Of a stretch of DNA of 64,000 nucleotides, positions 1-10,674 are shown piece after piece; positions within the stretch are counted from its first letter, which is position 1, and each line of letters opens with the position of its first letter. The notes under the pieces were generated by a model. It was not told where the DNA came from. It saw nothing but the letters and a program-made list of their open reading frames with translations, and searched no databases. A program made the translations under genes and the position numbers. Source of the stretch: Lepidostoma basale (lineage: Eukaryota > Arthropoda > Insecta > Trichoptera > Lepidostomatidae); the NCBI GenBank assembly GCA_022606425.2, contig JAHDVF020000211.1, positions 62,001 through 126,000 of the forward strand, read 5' to 3'.

Positions 1-95
1 TGGAGGGTCGAAGCGGAGGACAGGAGGAGTTGTAGGCGAAGAATACTGAAGGCTTAGGCTCGATATGGGCTGTAGGGCCATCGAAGAAGAAAATT
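1..95 (+). mobile_element. Non-LTR retrotransposon 3' end, cut by window edge
   Basis: Frame 1 reads W-x3-AEDR then ARYGL with two stops between, the usual last residues of a non-LTR reverse transcriptase ORF (WR..AEDR..W...). It is followed by a purine-rich GAAGAAGAAAA end. Only the 3' tip is present because the element runs off the left edge. It is dead. Confidence 0.5.
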
Positions 96-129
96 AATCA
101 TCACATGTATTGATGTTTAAACTTGGAAA

Positions 130-465
130 ATGAAATACTTTGACCACGCCAGAATAGACACCATTGAAATGTGAAGTTGGCGTATAAAGCTGAGGATCCC
201 AGCAACTGTAAAAATGACGAATGACTCGGTTCTTCGTGAATTCAAAATGATAAAAAAAATAATATGCAGTCGGCAAATTTCTTTGGTCATCCCCAGAAGA
301 GAGCTGGGTTACCTGGAAAAATGTATTATCACAGGAAGTGTTCCAGGTCAGAGAAATAGATGCAGATCTCTTGCGCGATGGTATGGCCAAATTAATGAAA
401 TGAATGGAAGCTGAAAACAATAATGATTTAGAAAAAATGTTAGACTGACTATACCACGCTTGTAA
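130..465 (+). mobile_element. Non-LTR family P, C-terminal remnant
   Basis: Read across one stop, the frame gives RIDTIEM, LRIP, TNDSVLREF and then GSVPGQRNR followed by W-x-GQI. These match the C-terminal region after the reverse transcriptase of RTE/CR1-like elements (R.EAFE.W..RR.LRIPWT, TN..VL, GK..GR...RW.DQI). It carries stops and has no start of its own. The family is known; the copy is a relic. Confidence 0.5.
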
Positions 466-469
466 GAAA

Positions 470-555
470 TAGAACATGACGATCTCTATCGAAAAAACTA
501 AATGTATGACCTTTTCCAAAACATATAACCTGGTTCTAGAAAATCAACCCATAAA
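470..555 (+). mobile_element. Short reverse transcriptase scrap
   Basis: The frame ISIEKTKCMTFSK resembles the segment just after the YADD box of non-LTR reverse transcriptases (N..KTK.M.F). It lies downstream of a piece that should follow it, so it is a separate insertion from 130-465. It ends where SINE S1 begins. Confidence 0.3.
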
Positions 556-690
556 ATCGGGTGGTGGTCTAGGGGATAGAACGCTTGGCTCCTGATCCAG
601 AGGACGTGAGTTCAAGCCTGGACACGACCAGATTCCTTCTTCATAATAATGAGCTATTTTCTGCTTACATTGAAGATTGTAAAAATAAAT
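556..690 (+). mobile_element. tRNA-derived SINE S1, copy 1
   Basis: The head has tRNA-like polymerase III boxes: TGGTCTAGGGG (A box) and GAGTTCAAGCC (B box). An anticodon-loop-like CTCCTGA puts CCT in the anticodon place, suggesting a tRNA-Arg(CCT) origin, which is tentative. The body runs through AATGAGCTATTTT to an AT-rich end. A second copy is at 50345-50480 on the other strand, so this is a mobile SINE and not a tRNA gene. Confidence 0.7.
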
Positions 691-749
691 TCTAATATCA
701 TTGATTTAAATTCTTGGTATTAGTCTTTTTAAAATAAAAATAAAAACAG

Positions 750-1245
750 GTCAGGGCCTTTAAGTATCTAGGCATAGACCTAGTGGGAGGAGCTGATCTG
801 CGGGATGAGATACAAGCCCAAGTAAACAAGGCAGCTGCAATCTCAGGCTCTCTAAAATCCGCAATATGGAAAAACAAAGACATGGCCAATAAGAGTAAGA
901 TGAGAATCTATAAAACATGCGTAAGACCAAGTTTTGAGGACTTTCGAAATGAAGACACTGAGGACGATAGCAGGAAAGACACTGAGAGATCGCGTGAGGA
1001 ACACCAGAATAAGAGAGATATGTGAGGTTTAGGATATTATAAGATGGAGCAGACAGCGAAAACTGGTACGGTCTTGTACAAAAAATGGACACCACCAGAC
1101 TCCCCTATATTCCATTGCATAATCAGCCTCATGGGACTCGTCCTCGTGGAAGACCTCTTAAAATATGGTAGGATAGCTGGGAATCTACCTCCCAGGAGGA
1201 GTAACACTCTGGACAACAGACCACTATGTACTCACTGTACGTACT
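750..1245 (+). mobile_element. Non-LTR family M, C-terminal remnant
   Basis: The frame FKYLGIDLVGGADLRDEI, then SKMRIYKTCVRP, is the conserved connection region after the reverse transcriptase fingers and palm (KYLG....; K..IYKT.V.P). Downstream a degraded PRGRP-like stretch (about 1139-1160) corresponds to the C-terminal GRP...W box. Frameshifts separate the parts. Related copies are at 28353-28610 and 37761-38070. Confidence 0.65.
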
Positions 1246-1964
1246 GTAAGTTTTACTATTATTTTCCTTGCTCATTATGTACATCATACAGGTATATTCA
1301 AATGAATTTTTATTCACTTTGTTATTTTCTTTCAGACGTCATTCTTTCTTATGGAATTTCTACAGGAGAGGAAGGGAAAGTCGACTGTGGCCTGTTTGGA
1401 GCTTCTCCGCATTCGCCAAGTGATGAGGGAACCACCGAAACCTCACAAAACTCACGTATGTAGGTCTACAACAAGGAAGAAAAAGAAGAAGAAGAAGAAC
1501 GGAGAAGACATGCAGCTTCTCGACGGTACGGGCTGCGGAGAATAGAGAGGATTGGAGGCGTTTTGCCTTAGCCACGCTTAAAAATGTACCTTTGGTTTAC
1601 TTAGTGCAAAAAATGCGAATTCAACACGCAGGAACGGGTTTTGGTAGGCGTGTGAGGAGATCAAACGCGAACTTTTGGATCTGCCTCCCGAGTAACTGTA
1701 ATCTCGCGGCTCGTGGAGTCTTGGTTCAATACTGTAGTGTACTGTGGAGTTACTGGATGTGCATGTATATAGTGGTACAAGTTGATTTATGTTTGGATAT
1801 TTAACAACTAATTGTTGATGGGATAGTGTATATCCTAGGAGGGGCGCTGCAATATGGGGCCCGCTCTTTTCTCTCGTTGCTCTAAATACAAGTGTTTTCC
1901 TTCTCTAGTCTTCATGTTCCTCCATATCCCGACTCGATCCTTTTTTCCCCTAAAAAATCCACAT
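1246..1964. other. Unassigned stretch with a GAA-rich run
   Basis: No gene is recognised. There is a purine run rich in GAA at 1471-1500. A GTAAGT at 1246 and TTTCTTTCAG ending at 1335 look like splice signals on the plus strand, but the flanking sequence shows no recognisable coding exon. Confidence 0.3.
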
Positions 1965-2030
1965 TAAATCATGAATACGAATGAAAACATCTGTTTTCTA
2001 GGAGTTTTTCTATATTAAGGAAGGATCCAT
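1965..2030 (+). mobile_element. M1 fold-back element, end fragment
   Basis: ATACGAATGAAAACATCTG then TTTTCTAGGAG matches the terminal arm of the M1 family (see 30705-30912). Only one arm is present and the palindromic centre is missing. The remainder up to 2376 is AT-rich with a GAAACCGGTT site at 2310 that resembles the module discussed in the findings. Confidence 0.5.
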
Positions 2031-2376
2031 AAATAGTAATGCTCGAGTTTTAAATAATCGAACCAATATAACTTGTAGCCCCATTTTAAATATTATAGTT
2101 TCCACTTTTTCGTAACTACCCAGAACATTTTATAATGCTAACCCCTTCCCCTCCTTCAACTAAAATTTATATTTAATTTTATGTATCCGTCTCTTTCCCT
2201 TTCTCTTTCTATTTTGGCCACTTCCCCTTAAATCCAACTTAGCTTGCAAATACTCGTATGTATTTAATGTTTAGTTTGTGTATAGCCCTTAGGAAGCTCG
2301 CTACAGAGTGAAACCGGTTGGCGCTTCTTACTCATAATAAAGTGGTTTTTATACAAAGTATTAAAATTGAGATTAA

Positions 2377-2808
2377 TTTCTTCTTCTTCTTCTTCCTCAG
2401 CCTATTCCCGTCCACTCCTGGACAAAGGCCTTCTCCATTTGTTTCCATGTCACTCTGTCTTGTGCAGATTGCATCTAGGTTATTCCGACATGTCTGTTCA
2501 GATAATCCTTCCACCGTAGTTGCGGTCGCCCTGCACTTATCTTTGCCGTCCACGGTCTCCAAGTCAGTAGTCTTTTTGTCCATTTTTCGTCTGAGCGTCT
2601 GGCTACGTGACCTGCCCATTGCCATTTTAGAGTCGCCACCCGGTGGATGATGTCACTGACCTTTGTTTTTTCTTTCACCGTATCGTTTCTGACTCTGTCT
2701 CTTAGGCTTATCCTAACATGGCTCTTTCCATGGCTCTTTAGGTCACTCGTAGTTTCTCGGTACATTGTTTGGACAAAGTTACAGTTTCAAGACCATAAGT
2801 AAAGTGTT
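2377..2808 (-). mobile_element. Non-LTR family C, C-terminal part
   Basis: Minus-strand frame: LRDRVRNDT, then KWQWAGHVARR, LLTWRPWTAK, SAGRPQLRWKD and FVQEWTGIG, followed by a (GAA)n tail (minus strand, ending at 2377). It is nearly identical to the copy at 55505-56300. A stop replaces the Trp after VGIT, and the 5' side is truncated inside TYGLETVTL. It is inactive. Confidence 0.85.
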
Positions 2809-3509
2809 TAATTTAATTTTTAAAATTTATTCCTTATAAATGCTTTTGACTTATGCCATTCTTACCCACAGCCCCAACAATGTACCCATATGTAGTACGG
2901 CATCGCGGCAAAAAATTAAGAATAATAGAAAATAGCCGAAACATTTATAAGAACATGTGCGAATGCGCAAAAAATCTGGTTTATATAAAAATTATGTTGA
3001 AAGTTTATTTGCTAAATTACCACATTCGTACGCCGGCACCAGCTCCGCTGTGAGGGGAAATGTCCGAAACGTCATTTTGTCGTTAAATTACCCACAACAC
3101 CACGTTTTGTCGTGTATGCATGTTATTTTACACATCGAACTAAGTAGTCAGGAAAGAAAGTTAAGCAGATGAATGCGATATTTAAAAAAAAATACTGCTT
3201 TTTCTTGTATGTTTGCCATAACCTTGTGTTGTACTCGTAGATGTTTAACGTTTCTTTTTTATATACTTTGTATACAACACACACATTTATTAAAATAATA
3301 AAATTAAAATAAAATATCAATAATTTTTCAGACTAACCAGCCCTTCATCAGTGATATTATATAAATATTCAAAATAAAATAAAAGTGTTTACAAATATGG
3401 TCAGTTTTGATAGATGTTAAAATGATTTGTATAAATAAATCATTATAACATCTGTTATTTAATTTTTTTAATAAATGTGAGTGTTGTACCTATACAAAGT
3501 ATATAAAAA
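2809..3509. other. AT-rich stretch, no gene
   Basis: No coding signal is convincing. There is an imperfect hairpin at about 3413-3451, and the segment 3391-3435 recurs inverted at 8128-8165, so it is part of an unclassified repeat. A GAAACGTC site near 3070 resembles the shared module. Confidence 0.4.
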
Positions 3510-4056
3510 ACAGTGGAAGAGGATATTGAAAGAAGGGTTGGGTCTGGCAAAAAAAAAGCTAAAATGGCAGTGCACAATGGTGTTCTTGTACCGACTCTTA
3601 TGTATGGAAGCGAAGCAAAAAACTGGCAAAAGAATGATGAAAGTAGAATAAATGCAGTAGAGATGAGATCTCTTAGACGAATGTGTGCATACTCTGTGTA
3701 TGATAGAGTGTCGAATGAAAATATAATAAGTGAATGTGGTGCGAATGATGGTGTTATGAACAAAATAATTAAAGGATCATTAAGATGGTTTGGAGATATG
3801 GAAAGAATGAATGAAGAAAGAATGGTAAAAAAATTATGTGTTAATGATGTAAATGGAACTGAAAATAGAGTAAACTGAGGAAAACGTGGCACGACCAAAT
3901 AAATTTAATATTGAATGTCGGCCACGTGAGGAGTCAGAGAAATCGACGCGCGTACATTACACTAACGACGAAATATGTATGTCGGGAAAGAAAACTGTGG
4001 CAGTTCATTCTTTCTCCCTACCCCTTCGAAGAGACGGCGTGATGGTAAGTTAGTTC
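3510..4056 (+). mobile_element. Non-LTR family A, truncated copy A1
   Basis: The frame runs from IERRVGSG through KMAVHNGVLVPTLMYGSEA, SRINAVEMRSLRRMC and GSLRWFGDMERM to KTWHDQ (after a frameshift). It ends in the family signature GACGGCGTGATGGTAAGTTAGTT. About 20 codons between the VG.. motif and KMAVHNG are missing compared with the copy at 16871. The 5' reverse transcriptase is absent. Confidence 0.9.
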
Positions 4057-4189
4057 GTTTTTTTATATTGATAGAAAACTCAAGTAAAGTAATATGAACT
4101 CGACAAAATTAAATAACTAACATATGATCTAAGAATTCCTATGGGGAGATCAAACGCGTTTTCGACATGTGTCTATAAATATTGGTGCG

Positions 4190-4388
4190 ACATGTAACGA
4201 GCGGATGTTAAAAATATGTATGCAGGGATGTGTGAATGGAAAAATAGGTACGAGAAGGCAAAGAAAAACACATAATGACCAAAATAATAAATTTCCGAAA
4301 ACCGGCTTTGTTTAATGTCGGAAAAATCTATGCTTGTGTCTGACACATTGTATGAATCAAGAGGAAGCTCTTGTGGCGGTCGAATCTC
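4190..4388 (+). mobile_element. Non-LTR family A, highly decayed copy A2
   Basis: A degraded frame (VNGKIGTRRQRKTHNDQ, later LTHCMNQEEA) follows the family A C-terminus (VNG.RNRGRPRKTWHDQ, MT.CMNVEEA). It ends at GTGGCGGTCG just where copy A3 begins tail-to-tail. It is more diverged than its neighbours, so it is probably older. Confidence 0.6.
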
Positions 4389-4665
4389 TCTAACTAACTA
4401 ACTAACCATCACGCTGTTTCCCCGGAGGGGTAGGCAGAGAGGATGGACCGTTTTACCGTTCTGTCCTGAAATACCTTTCTAGCTGCCTCCACATTTATAC
4501 ATCGTAACATGCATGCTCGTCTTCGTATGTGGCTGCCTTTCAGTAATTGGTTAATTTGCCATGCTTTACTTGGTCTTCCACGGTTTCGCTTTCTACTCAC
4601 ACTGCTTGAATACATCATTTTACCATTCTTCTCTCGATCCATTCGTTCCATTTATGTTCAAACCA
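4389..4665 (-). mobile_element. Non-LTR family A, copy A3 (KRSRGRP subfamily)
   Basis: Minus strand: MERMDREKNGKMM, RGRPSKAW and INQLLKGSH, ending SILSAYPSGETA before a (TTAG)n tail (CTAACTAACTAACTAACC on plus). The wording resembles the subfamily at 16198 (SSVSGKRSRGRP) more than A1. It has inserted into or beside the 3' end of A2. Confidence 0.85.
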
Positions 4666-5470
4666 CCGTTTTTAAAATTTGCTCACATTTTTAATTCATA
4701 AATTTTAAAATTAAAAGAAATTAAACCATTTGTTTTTCACTTGAGAGTTTTAAAATTTATTATACATTTTTATCCCTTTGTATTATTCTCCCAATGATAC
4801 AAACCTAAAACATTCCAAGCACAGATACGAAAATAAACTCGCAATTGGGAAATACAGTATTTAAATTCATAAAAAAATATATTAATAAAAAAATAACATT
4901 GTTCACAGATTGTAAACCAACTAATTTTTGACTGACTGACTTGAATCATAGAAATCAATAAAAAAAATATTATTTTTAATTAAGATTAGTAAAATAAAAT
5001 AAAAAGTCTGATAACAACTATTTTATTAAAATAAACAAATAAGAGATATACTTTTTTTGAAGTAGGATTGTGAAAAATATATCGTGAAAAACGTCCACAT
5101 CCAAAGCGACGAATATCGATGATTATACGAGCGATTATCTCCCTGCTCAAAGAAATTACTGTTGGTAGATAGGTTCTACACAGTGGCAGGTGAATTAATC
5201 TGATGTTACTGCTGCGCAGATAATTGCTATGGACAAGGGGAGGTAAGTATTACAAAAATCCGAGTTATAAAAAAGCGAACACTCAAACGGATGAATCGTC
5301 TAATTTTCAATGATTGATAGTCGAGCGAAGTGGGAAGTCGATTGGGTAGCCAATGATAATAACTTTTTTTTTAAGATACAGAAAACGTATGGATATTTTG
5401 TACAGTTATATTTAAGAAATAATGATTAATCCCATAGGGTTGGGCAGCGTTTGGAAAACTACAATAGATC
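4666..5470. other. AT-rich stretch, no gene
   Basis: No repeat or gene is recognised. A good splice-donor match (GAG|GTAAGT at 5242) follows a slightly richer 5070-5240 segment, but no exon frame supports it. Confidence 0.4.
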
Positions 5471-6058
5471 ATCAAATCAAATCAAATCAGTTTATTTAAT
5501 CAATAGACATAACAAAATTAATTTTTAAGCCTATTGACAACAGGTAAAATAATATATTGTGTATAGGATACTACCAGAAACGCATGAGAGATGGTTCGAC
5601 ATTAGAAAGACAGGATACTCTCCAGAATTAAGATTATTTGCCTTCTGAACGTACATTCACGGATATGAAAGACGTCGATCTCCGAGGAGACCGCGTTCAG
5701 CCGATTAATTGCTCTTTCTACCGGTGTAACCTGAGCAGGTTGGTTCTGGCAGCAGGTAGGTAAAACAATCTATGTTTTCACTGTCGGAGATATCTATCAG
5801 GGACAAAAGCCGAACACCCTCCAGCACGGCCGAGTTCTCGAAATATCCCCTGAGTAATCTAAAAAAAATGGGTTATGAGCTGCGCATTTCTTCGAAGCTG
5901 CAGAGAGTTGGTCCCAAGCATTCCCAAAAGAAATGCCGTGAGAAAGAGCCACGGATAGCTACCATACTCCCTCATGTAGAGATACCTCAGAATTTTTTTC
6001 TAAACCCTCTTAAGCATAACGGAATATCTCGTCTCGTGAGGACTCCATATCACAGAAC
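5471..6058 (-). mobile_element. Non-LTR family B, 3' end (B1)
   Basis: The minus strand encodes the decayed C-terminus seen intact at 51460 (MREYGSYPWLYP, FLLGMLG, LRRDGHLITHFF, VGLFVPDR, SSEIDVFHIS). It ends in a 3' UTR and GATTTGATTTGATTTGAT tail (ATCAAATCAAATC on plus at 5471). It is jockey/CR1-like in type. Frameshifts break the frame, and the 5' end is truncated at the (A)RYSVML region. Confidence 0.85.
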
Positions 6059-6082
6059 CACTATCACAGATCATGCCACATA

Positions 6083-6285
6083 TCATGTACTAAAAAACAT
6101 TCCCATGAACCTCAAAAGAAAAGTCTATGAGACATGCCTTTTCCCGGTGATTACATATGCACAAGTTAGCTGAAATGTGCACAACGGGATATGGAGAAAT
6201 GCTTGAGAAAGAAATTGAACGTTTGAAGAGGCCTACATTCTGCAATGGAGAGATGGCCAAGGAAGAAGAAGGCGATTAATTTTAA
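6083..6285 (+). mobile_element. Non-LTR family C, internally deleted fragment
   Basis: PMNLKRKVYETCLFPVITYA matches PINLKRKVCEACVLPVGTYG of the copy at 55505. A second piece, EEAYILQW followed by a GGAAGAAGAAGG run, is the family C C-terminus (LEEAYIQQW). About 140 codons between them are lost. Confidence 0.65.
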
Positions 6286-7875
6286 ATTAATACACGTTCA
6301 GAGATGTTTTGTTCCCGTGTTCTCTATTTGTTACCTAAGTTTATTCCCTAGAGTTTATAGAGAGCGAAAAATGCCTAGAACAGATTACCCTTGTTGGAAG
6401 ATACGAGTATTAAACCATGTACTTGGCAAATGATCAATAAATTGGAATTGGGAACGAGTTTTAAACACTGTCAGATCGAAAAGTCAATGTTCGATTAGAA
6501 AAAATATATAATATCACTTATGTGGTATTATTTATTTTAAGAAACGCAGTGCAAGTAATTAATGTTGAATATAATAACTTGACCATTTTTTATCGGCGAA
6601 GCACAGTGAATAACATATAGATGTGCATCTGACGTCAATTCTTAAACAATTCTTACGTACCAATTTTTAACTTAATTTTACGATAATTTGGCTTTGCTCA
6701 GCGTTTCATAGTTCTATTGGCAGTGAATAAACTAACAGACCATATCACATTTTCTGTAAATAGACAAAAATAATAGACCGCCACATTTACTATCCTGACA
6801 TTCTCACTAAATTTATATGATGAGTCATATGCACGCGCGTCGATATTTCTGACCCCTTACATTGCCTAAATTAAAAAAAAAATAGTTAAAAGCATGTAAA
6901 TAATCCTTGAATAATTAAGATAATCAAATGATTTTACTGAAATCTCTTGATGGAAGTTCATTTTAAATAATAATTAAACAAAACGATGTTTTTTCTGTCG
7001 ATGCTAGCGAGCCTGGCGAAATCGGTCGCAGTCGAAATAAAGACAAAAGTTGAAGAAGTTAAAAAACATCGTATTATTTCATTATTACTTATATAAATTG
7101 CGCCATTTATAATGATCTCACTAAGCGATACATGTGCGGTGACAATTTTTTTACAATACATGCATTTAGATAATAAAGTTTTCACATTCAAGATTCATTC
7201 CGAGAGATCGTCTCTCATTGGAAATTCAGCAAATGTGGGTAAACCGATACTACTATTGATGTAATCCTAATATTTATAAACCAGTTAAAATCATCGATAA
7301 TCTGATTTAAAATGCAGCCTATTCATTATTAACTTTTCAGATGTTTTCCAACCACAAAACACTTTTTGAAAGCATGGTAATATTGCAAGCAGTGGTGTAC
7401 GCCGATCTGTATGTTTGTAATTATCTTGTATCAAACAGTTTGGTTTTTGTTTCGTACTTTTATTATTCCGCAAATGGTGCCATTGACCTTCAAAATAATG
7501 CTTTCTATTGACCAAGATTTTCTCTGTATTGTAATGATCTTAAGCCGTGAGGTTCACAAGGCGCGCCTGCGCTCTCCGGATCGCCATTAGCCACCTTTTT
7601 ACGATGATGTGAAAGCCAATTTGTCCAGCGAACGGCTAACAAACACATGAAGCTGCATTCCGAAAGAAATGTCAACATTCACTTACACGGCGTGATGCGA
7701 CGGATCAGCGGTTCACGTATTCACCGGGAGATTGTTTGTGGTGCCTCGTTAGTAAGACGTCACAAGAGCAATACGGCAATAACAATACATACCATACATG
7801 TATATACGACAACCGATTTAAACAAGAACGGAATTAGACTTCAATCTTTTGACACACTGAGACTAAGCCTTGTGG
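6286..7875. other. Long stretch without a recognised gene
   Basis: It is mostly AT-rich. A family A scrap (minus) lies at about 6829-6866. The 75 bp at 6910-6985 recur at 10265-10345. A hammerhead-like module lies at 6995-7035. A 106-codon open frame at 7647-7967 has no recognisable domain and ends in a family B tail, so it is probably chance. A frame on the minus strand at 7291-7515 is also unrecognised. Confidence 0.4.
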
Positions 7876-7898
7876 TAAATCAAATCAAATCAAATCAT
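7876..7898 (-). repeat. Solo family B tail
   Basis: ATCAAATCAAATCAAATC is the minus-strand image of the family B tail without the preceding 3' UTR. It may be an extremely truncated insertion or a seeded microsatellite. Confidence 0.5.
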
Positions 7899-8256
7899 GT
7901 TAATAATAGAAATATAACTTTGAACAATCTGGAAATTTTAGAAATTAAAAAAACAAATAAAATATAAATAATCAAATAAATATAACGTCAAGTTCAATAT
8001 TTGATTTATTTCCGTTTTGTAAGTTAATACCTGAACCCCAATAAGAACTTTAAATTTATATTTTAAAATTTTAATTTATTCATAATATTTGTTATATAAT
8101 AACAAAAGCATAAACGTTCCAAAATAAATCATTATAACATACGTCAAAACTGACCATATTTGTAAAAAAAAATTACAAAATTTTAAATAATAACTTAAAA
8201 AAGAAACATTAAAGATCTTCAACACAACATTATGGCGAACATACATAGAAGAAACA

Positions 8257-8360
8257 AATCAAATCAGTTTATTTTCTCAAAAGATATTACAAACAACAGT
8301 TAAGTTTAAGGCATCTATTGAGAACAGGTAAAGCATATATATTTTAAAATAAATAAAATA
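8257..8360 (-). mobile_element. Non-LTR family B, 3' UTR stub (B2)
   Basis: CAAATCAAATCAGTTTATTT then AGACATTACAAAC-like and TTTAAGGCATCTATTGAG are the family B tail and 3' UTR. No coding part is left. It abuts SINE S2. Confidence 0.8.
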
Positions 8361-9022
8361 TAATTCACGTGACAATAAAATGGCGATAAATTAGTTACAT
8401 ATAGTATATGTCAGTGCTCCACAACCTTTTCTCACCTACGGCACACCTAAGTTCTTCCTAGAATTCCACGGCACACCTAAAGCTAAAATTCGGTCTGGGC
8501 GTGGGCGTTAATCAGCTCAGCAGAGATGTTGGTGACTTTTTTTTAGCTCATTCGGGAAAATCGAATGTGCGATTTTTCACGAATGACCTAAAAAAAGGTC
8601 GCCAACAAAAAATATCCCGTCAGATTTTCACTAAAAAGCTGAATGAGCTAAAAAATAAAATAAAAAAAAAGGTCACCAACGTCTCCTGGGCTGATTTACG
8701 AAAGAGTCGACTCTTTCGCAATTCACGACTTCCGACTATAACTAAATATTTTTTTCATTATGTATTTGACCGCGGCACACATGCATCCGGCTCACGGCAC
8801 ACCGGTGTGTCGCGGCACACGGGTTGCGGAGCACTGGTATATGTCATGAGAACCAATAGCTTAAAAAAAGTTTAATACAGTTCAAATAACCTGATGTGTA
8901 CAAATGTGTAAAGTAACGGGAAACTACCAGATTAAAGGGGCCCAAGTGGCATCACAAGAACCAGCAAAGATGTTTATAAATTTTGCCTCAAACCAATCCC
9001 TTGAGTTGAAACTAAAGTAAAA
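8361..9022 (+). mobile_element. SINE S2, 5'-truncated and split by a MITE
   Basis: The left part (8361-8411, ATTCACGTGACAATAAAATGG) and right part (8837-9022, with ACGGGAAACTACC, CCAAGTGGCATC and AAACCAATCCCTTGA) match the S2 copy at 39615-39965. The tRNA head is missing. Removing 8412-8836 plus one 8-bp repeat restores a continuous SINE. Confidence 0.85.
8412..8836. mobile_element. hAT-type MITE, 425 bp
   Basis: The terminal inverted repeats are CAGTGCTCCACAACC and its complement with one mismatch (14/15). An 8-bp duplication, GTATATGT, flanks it at 8404-8411 and 8837-8844. TIR sequence and 8-bp duplication fit the hAT superfamily. The interior has no transposase. It holds repeated GCGGCACAC-like subterminal motifs and a large internal inverted repeat (GATGTTGGTGAC at about 8525 against GTCACCAACGTC at about 8672). 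The frame at 8501-8875 is not a gene. Confidence 0.92.
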
Positions 9023-9069
9023 TTCTTGATTTTATTTATACTTACTTTACTTTGCGTATGGCGGCAAAA

Positions 9070-9625
9070 ATTTTTTTTTTCTGGGCCATTGGGCCGCGTC
9101 ACAGGCGAAGATCCAGACCCTCCATCCACTTCACTGCTCCTGGCGTGGCTCTGTGAAGGTCATCAAGGCCAGGAGGGTATCTTCTGGTGGGGCAATCCTC
9201 CACAATGTGCCGGATAGTCTGGCTCTCCGCCCCGCAGTCACATCCAGGAGATGGAGTAAGTCCCCATCTATGCATGAGGAAGCCGCACCGTCCCTGCTCT
9301 GTTCGGATCCTATTTAGGGTCGTCCACAGCCCCCTTGGGAGACTGAAACCTGGCGCCTCCTGGTGTGGTACAGCAACTAGTTGGTGATTTTTCACGGCGT
9401 GCTCCTCCCATATGGACTTCCAATTTGCCTCAACATCCCTACAGCGATCATCAACCGTCCAGATGGGGTTTCTAGACTTGAGACGCTTATCAGGGTGTTG
9501 GAATATGTCCTTGAAAGCAGGAAGAAGCGGGTTGCTACGCACTCTATCAACCATCTTGATTGATGCCAGGGATCTACGCAGAGGTGGAGGAGTGATATTA
9601 GACAGGACTGGGAGCCACTGGACTT
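9070..9625 (-). mobile_element. Non-LTR family R, C-terminal ORF fragment
   Basis: One open minus-strand frame of about 175 codons (from 9622) covers LPVLSNITPPPLRR, NPIWTVDDRC, LNRIRTEQGRCGFLMHRWGL and CDCGAESQT..HIVEDCP. The last is a CCHC-like zinc motif typical of the end of some LINE ORF2 proteins. An A-rich tail follows (minus strand, near 9070). It is the least decayed single-frame fragment of its kind here. 5' truncated. Confidence 0.85.
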
Positions 9626-10479
9626 TTATTTTATTTATACATTTTTAAAGACTCAAATCATAAACGATTTTACGTGCTCTTTTCTTGGATCAAAGTTAAG
9701 ACGCAGAATATTTGTACACATCAACAGCTGTATACACGACCAGTTTTGTAATATGGGAGTCATTTTAAAACGAAGATCTCTGACCTCTTCGAAAAAAACT
9801 GCGCGCGCATATCTTTATTATGAATATTTTCTATAACTAGTGTTGTAGTATAACGAGCAGTAACCGCTGTGGAAACTGTTCTTGAACAAGAAATACTTAT
9901 TAGACTTATTAAAAAAACCGGCCTACGATAATCATATTATTATGGCAGTGACTTTCACGTCTCTCTACTGACATCTTTCTCCAGCATTGCCAGCGTATTA
10001 ATGACGTCATTATACATGCAAGTAATGTGGAGTCATCACAGTAAATTACTGGGAGCTGGGAACAGAGGGGCTTCAGATGAGTGCACAAAGGTCAAGGAAT
10101 ATTTTTTTAAATTATTCATAGTTTCCAGCATATGTTAATTTCACGCATTTTAATTAAAATTTGATTTATTCGAGATTTCGTTATTAGGGAAATGAAATTA
10201 TTATAATGCTGGGAAATAAGGGAAATGTAATTAAGATAAAAATGCTTATACACATTTATTTTGAAGATAACCTAATGATTTTACTGAAATCTCTTGATGG
10301 AATTTCATTTAAAATAATAATTAAATATAACGATATTTTTTTAAACTACTTCCGTTTGTGTCTTAATTTCGAGTGCAACCGGTTTCGCCAGAGTCTCTGG
10401 TATCGACAGACTGGTCGGTCCTGACAAAAACATCATTTTATTTAATTATTTTTTATGTTTACTTTTATTGTTATGCTTA
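9626..10479. other. AT-rich stretch, no gene
   Basis: No gene is seen. 10265-10345 duplicates 6910-6985, and a hammerhead-like module lies on the minus strand at 10376-10425 (CCAGAG...CTCTGG then CGAAACCGGTT). These place it inside an unclassified dispersed repeat. Confidence 0.45.
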
Positions 10480-10605
10480 TATAAAAAACATTAATATTGA
10501 CCATCCGATTTATAATACATCGATCTCCTGATGATGAAGGTGTAAAATCTTCGAAGCATGACGAGAAAAACAAAGCCAAAAGTGGAAAAAAAACACTTGT
10601 TATAC
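10480..10605 (+). mobile_element. M2 element, one arm
   Basis: It contains CTCCTGATGATGAAGG, CGAAGCATGACGAG and AAAAGTGGAAAAAA, matching the right arm of M2 at 31255-31330. This copy has a canonical CTGATGA box. The left arm is absent. Confidence 0.7.
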
Positions 10606-10674
10606 TTCCCTGCTGAAGCTTGGATCCAAGCTAAACTAGTTGGCATCAATTATAATAACCATACCGTGGTTAAA

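Noticed and set aside
1246..1335. Small intron with GTAAGT and TTTCTTTCAG
   Set aside because: Upstream is a dead retrotransposon and downstream has no coding frame; probably chance matches.
3123..3320. Short minus-strand frame rich in Phe, Tyr and Lys
   Set aside because: AT-rich chance frame without start context.
7647..7967. 106-codon open frame
   Set aside because: No recognisable domain, no splice or start context, and its end lies in a family B tail.
8501..8875. 124-codon open frame
   Set aside because: It spans the interior and right end of the hAT-type MITE and the SINE beyond; composition follows the repeat.
9070..9625. Host zinc-finger gene because of the CDCG..H..C motif
   Set aside because: The surrounding motifs (RTEQGRCGFLMHRWGL) are those of LINE ORF2 C-termini, and an A-rich tail follows.
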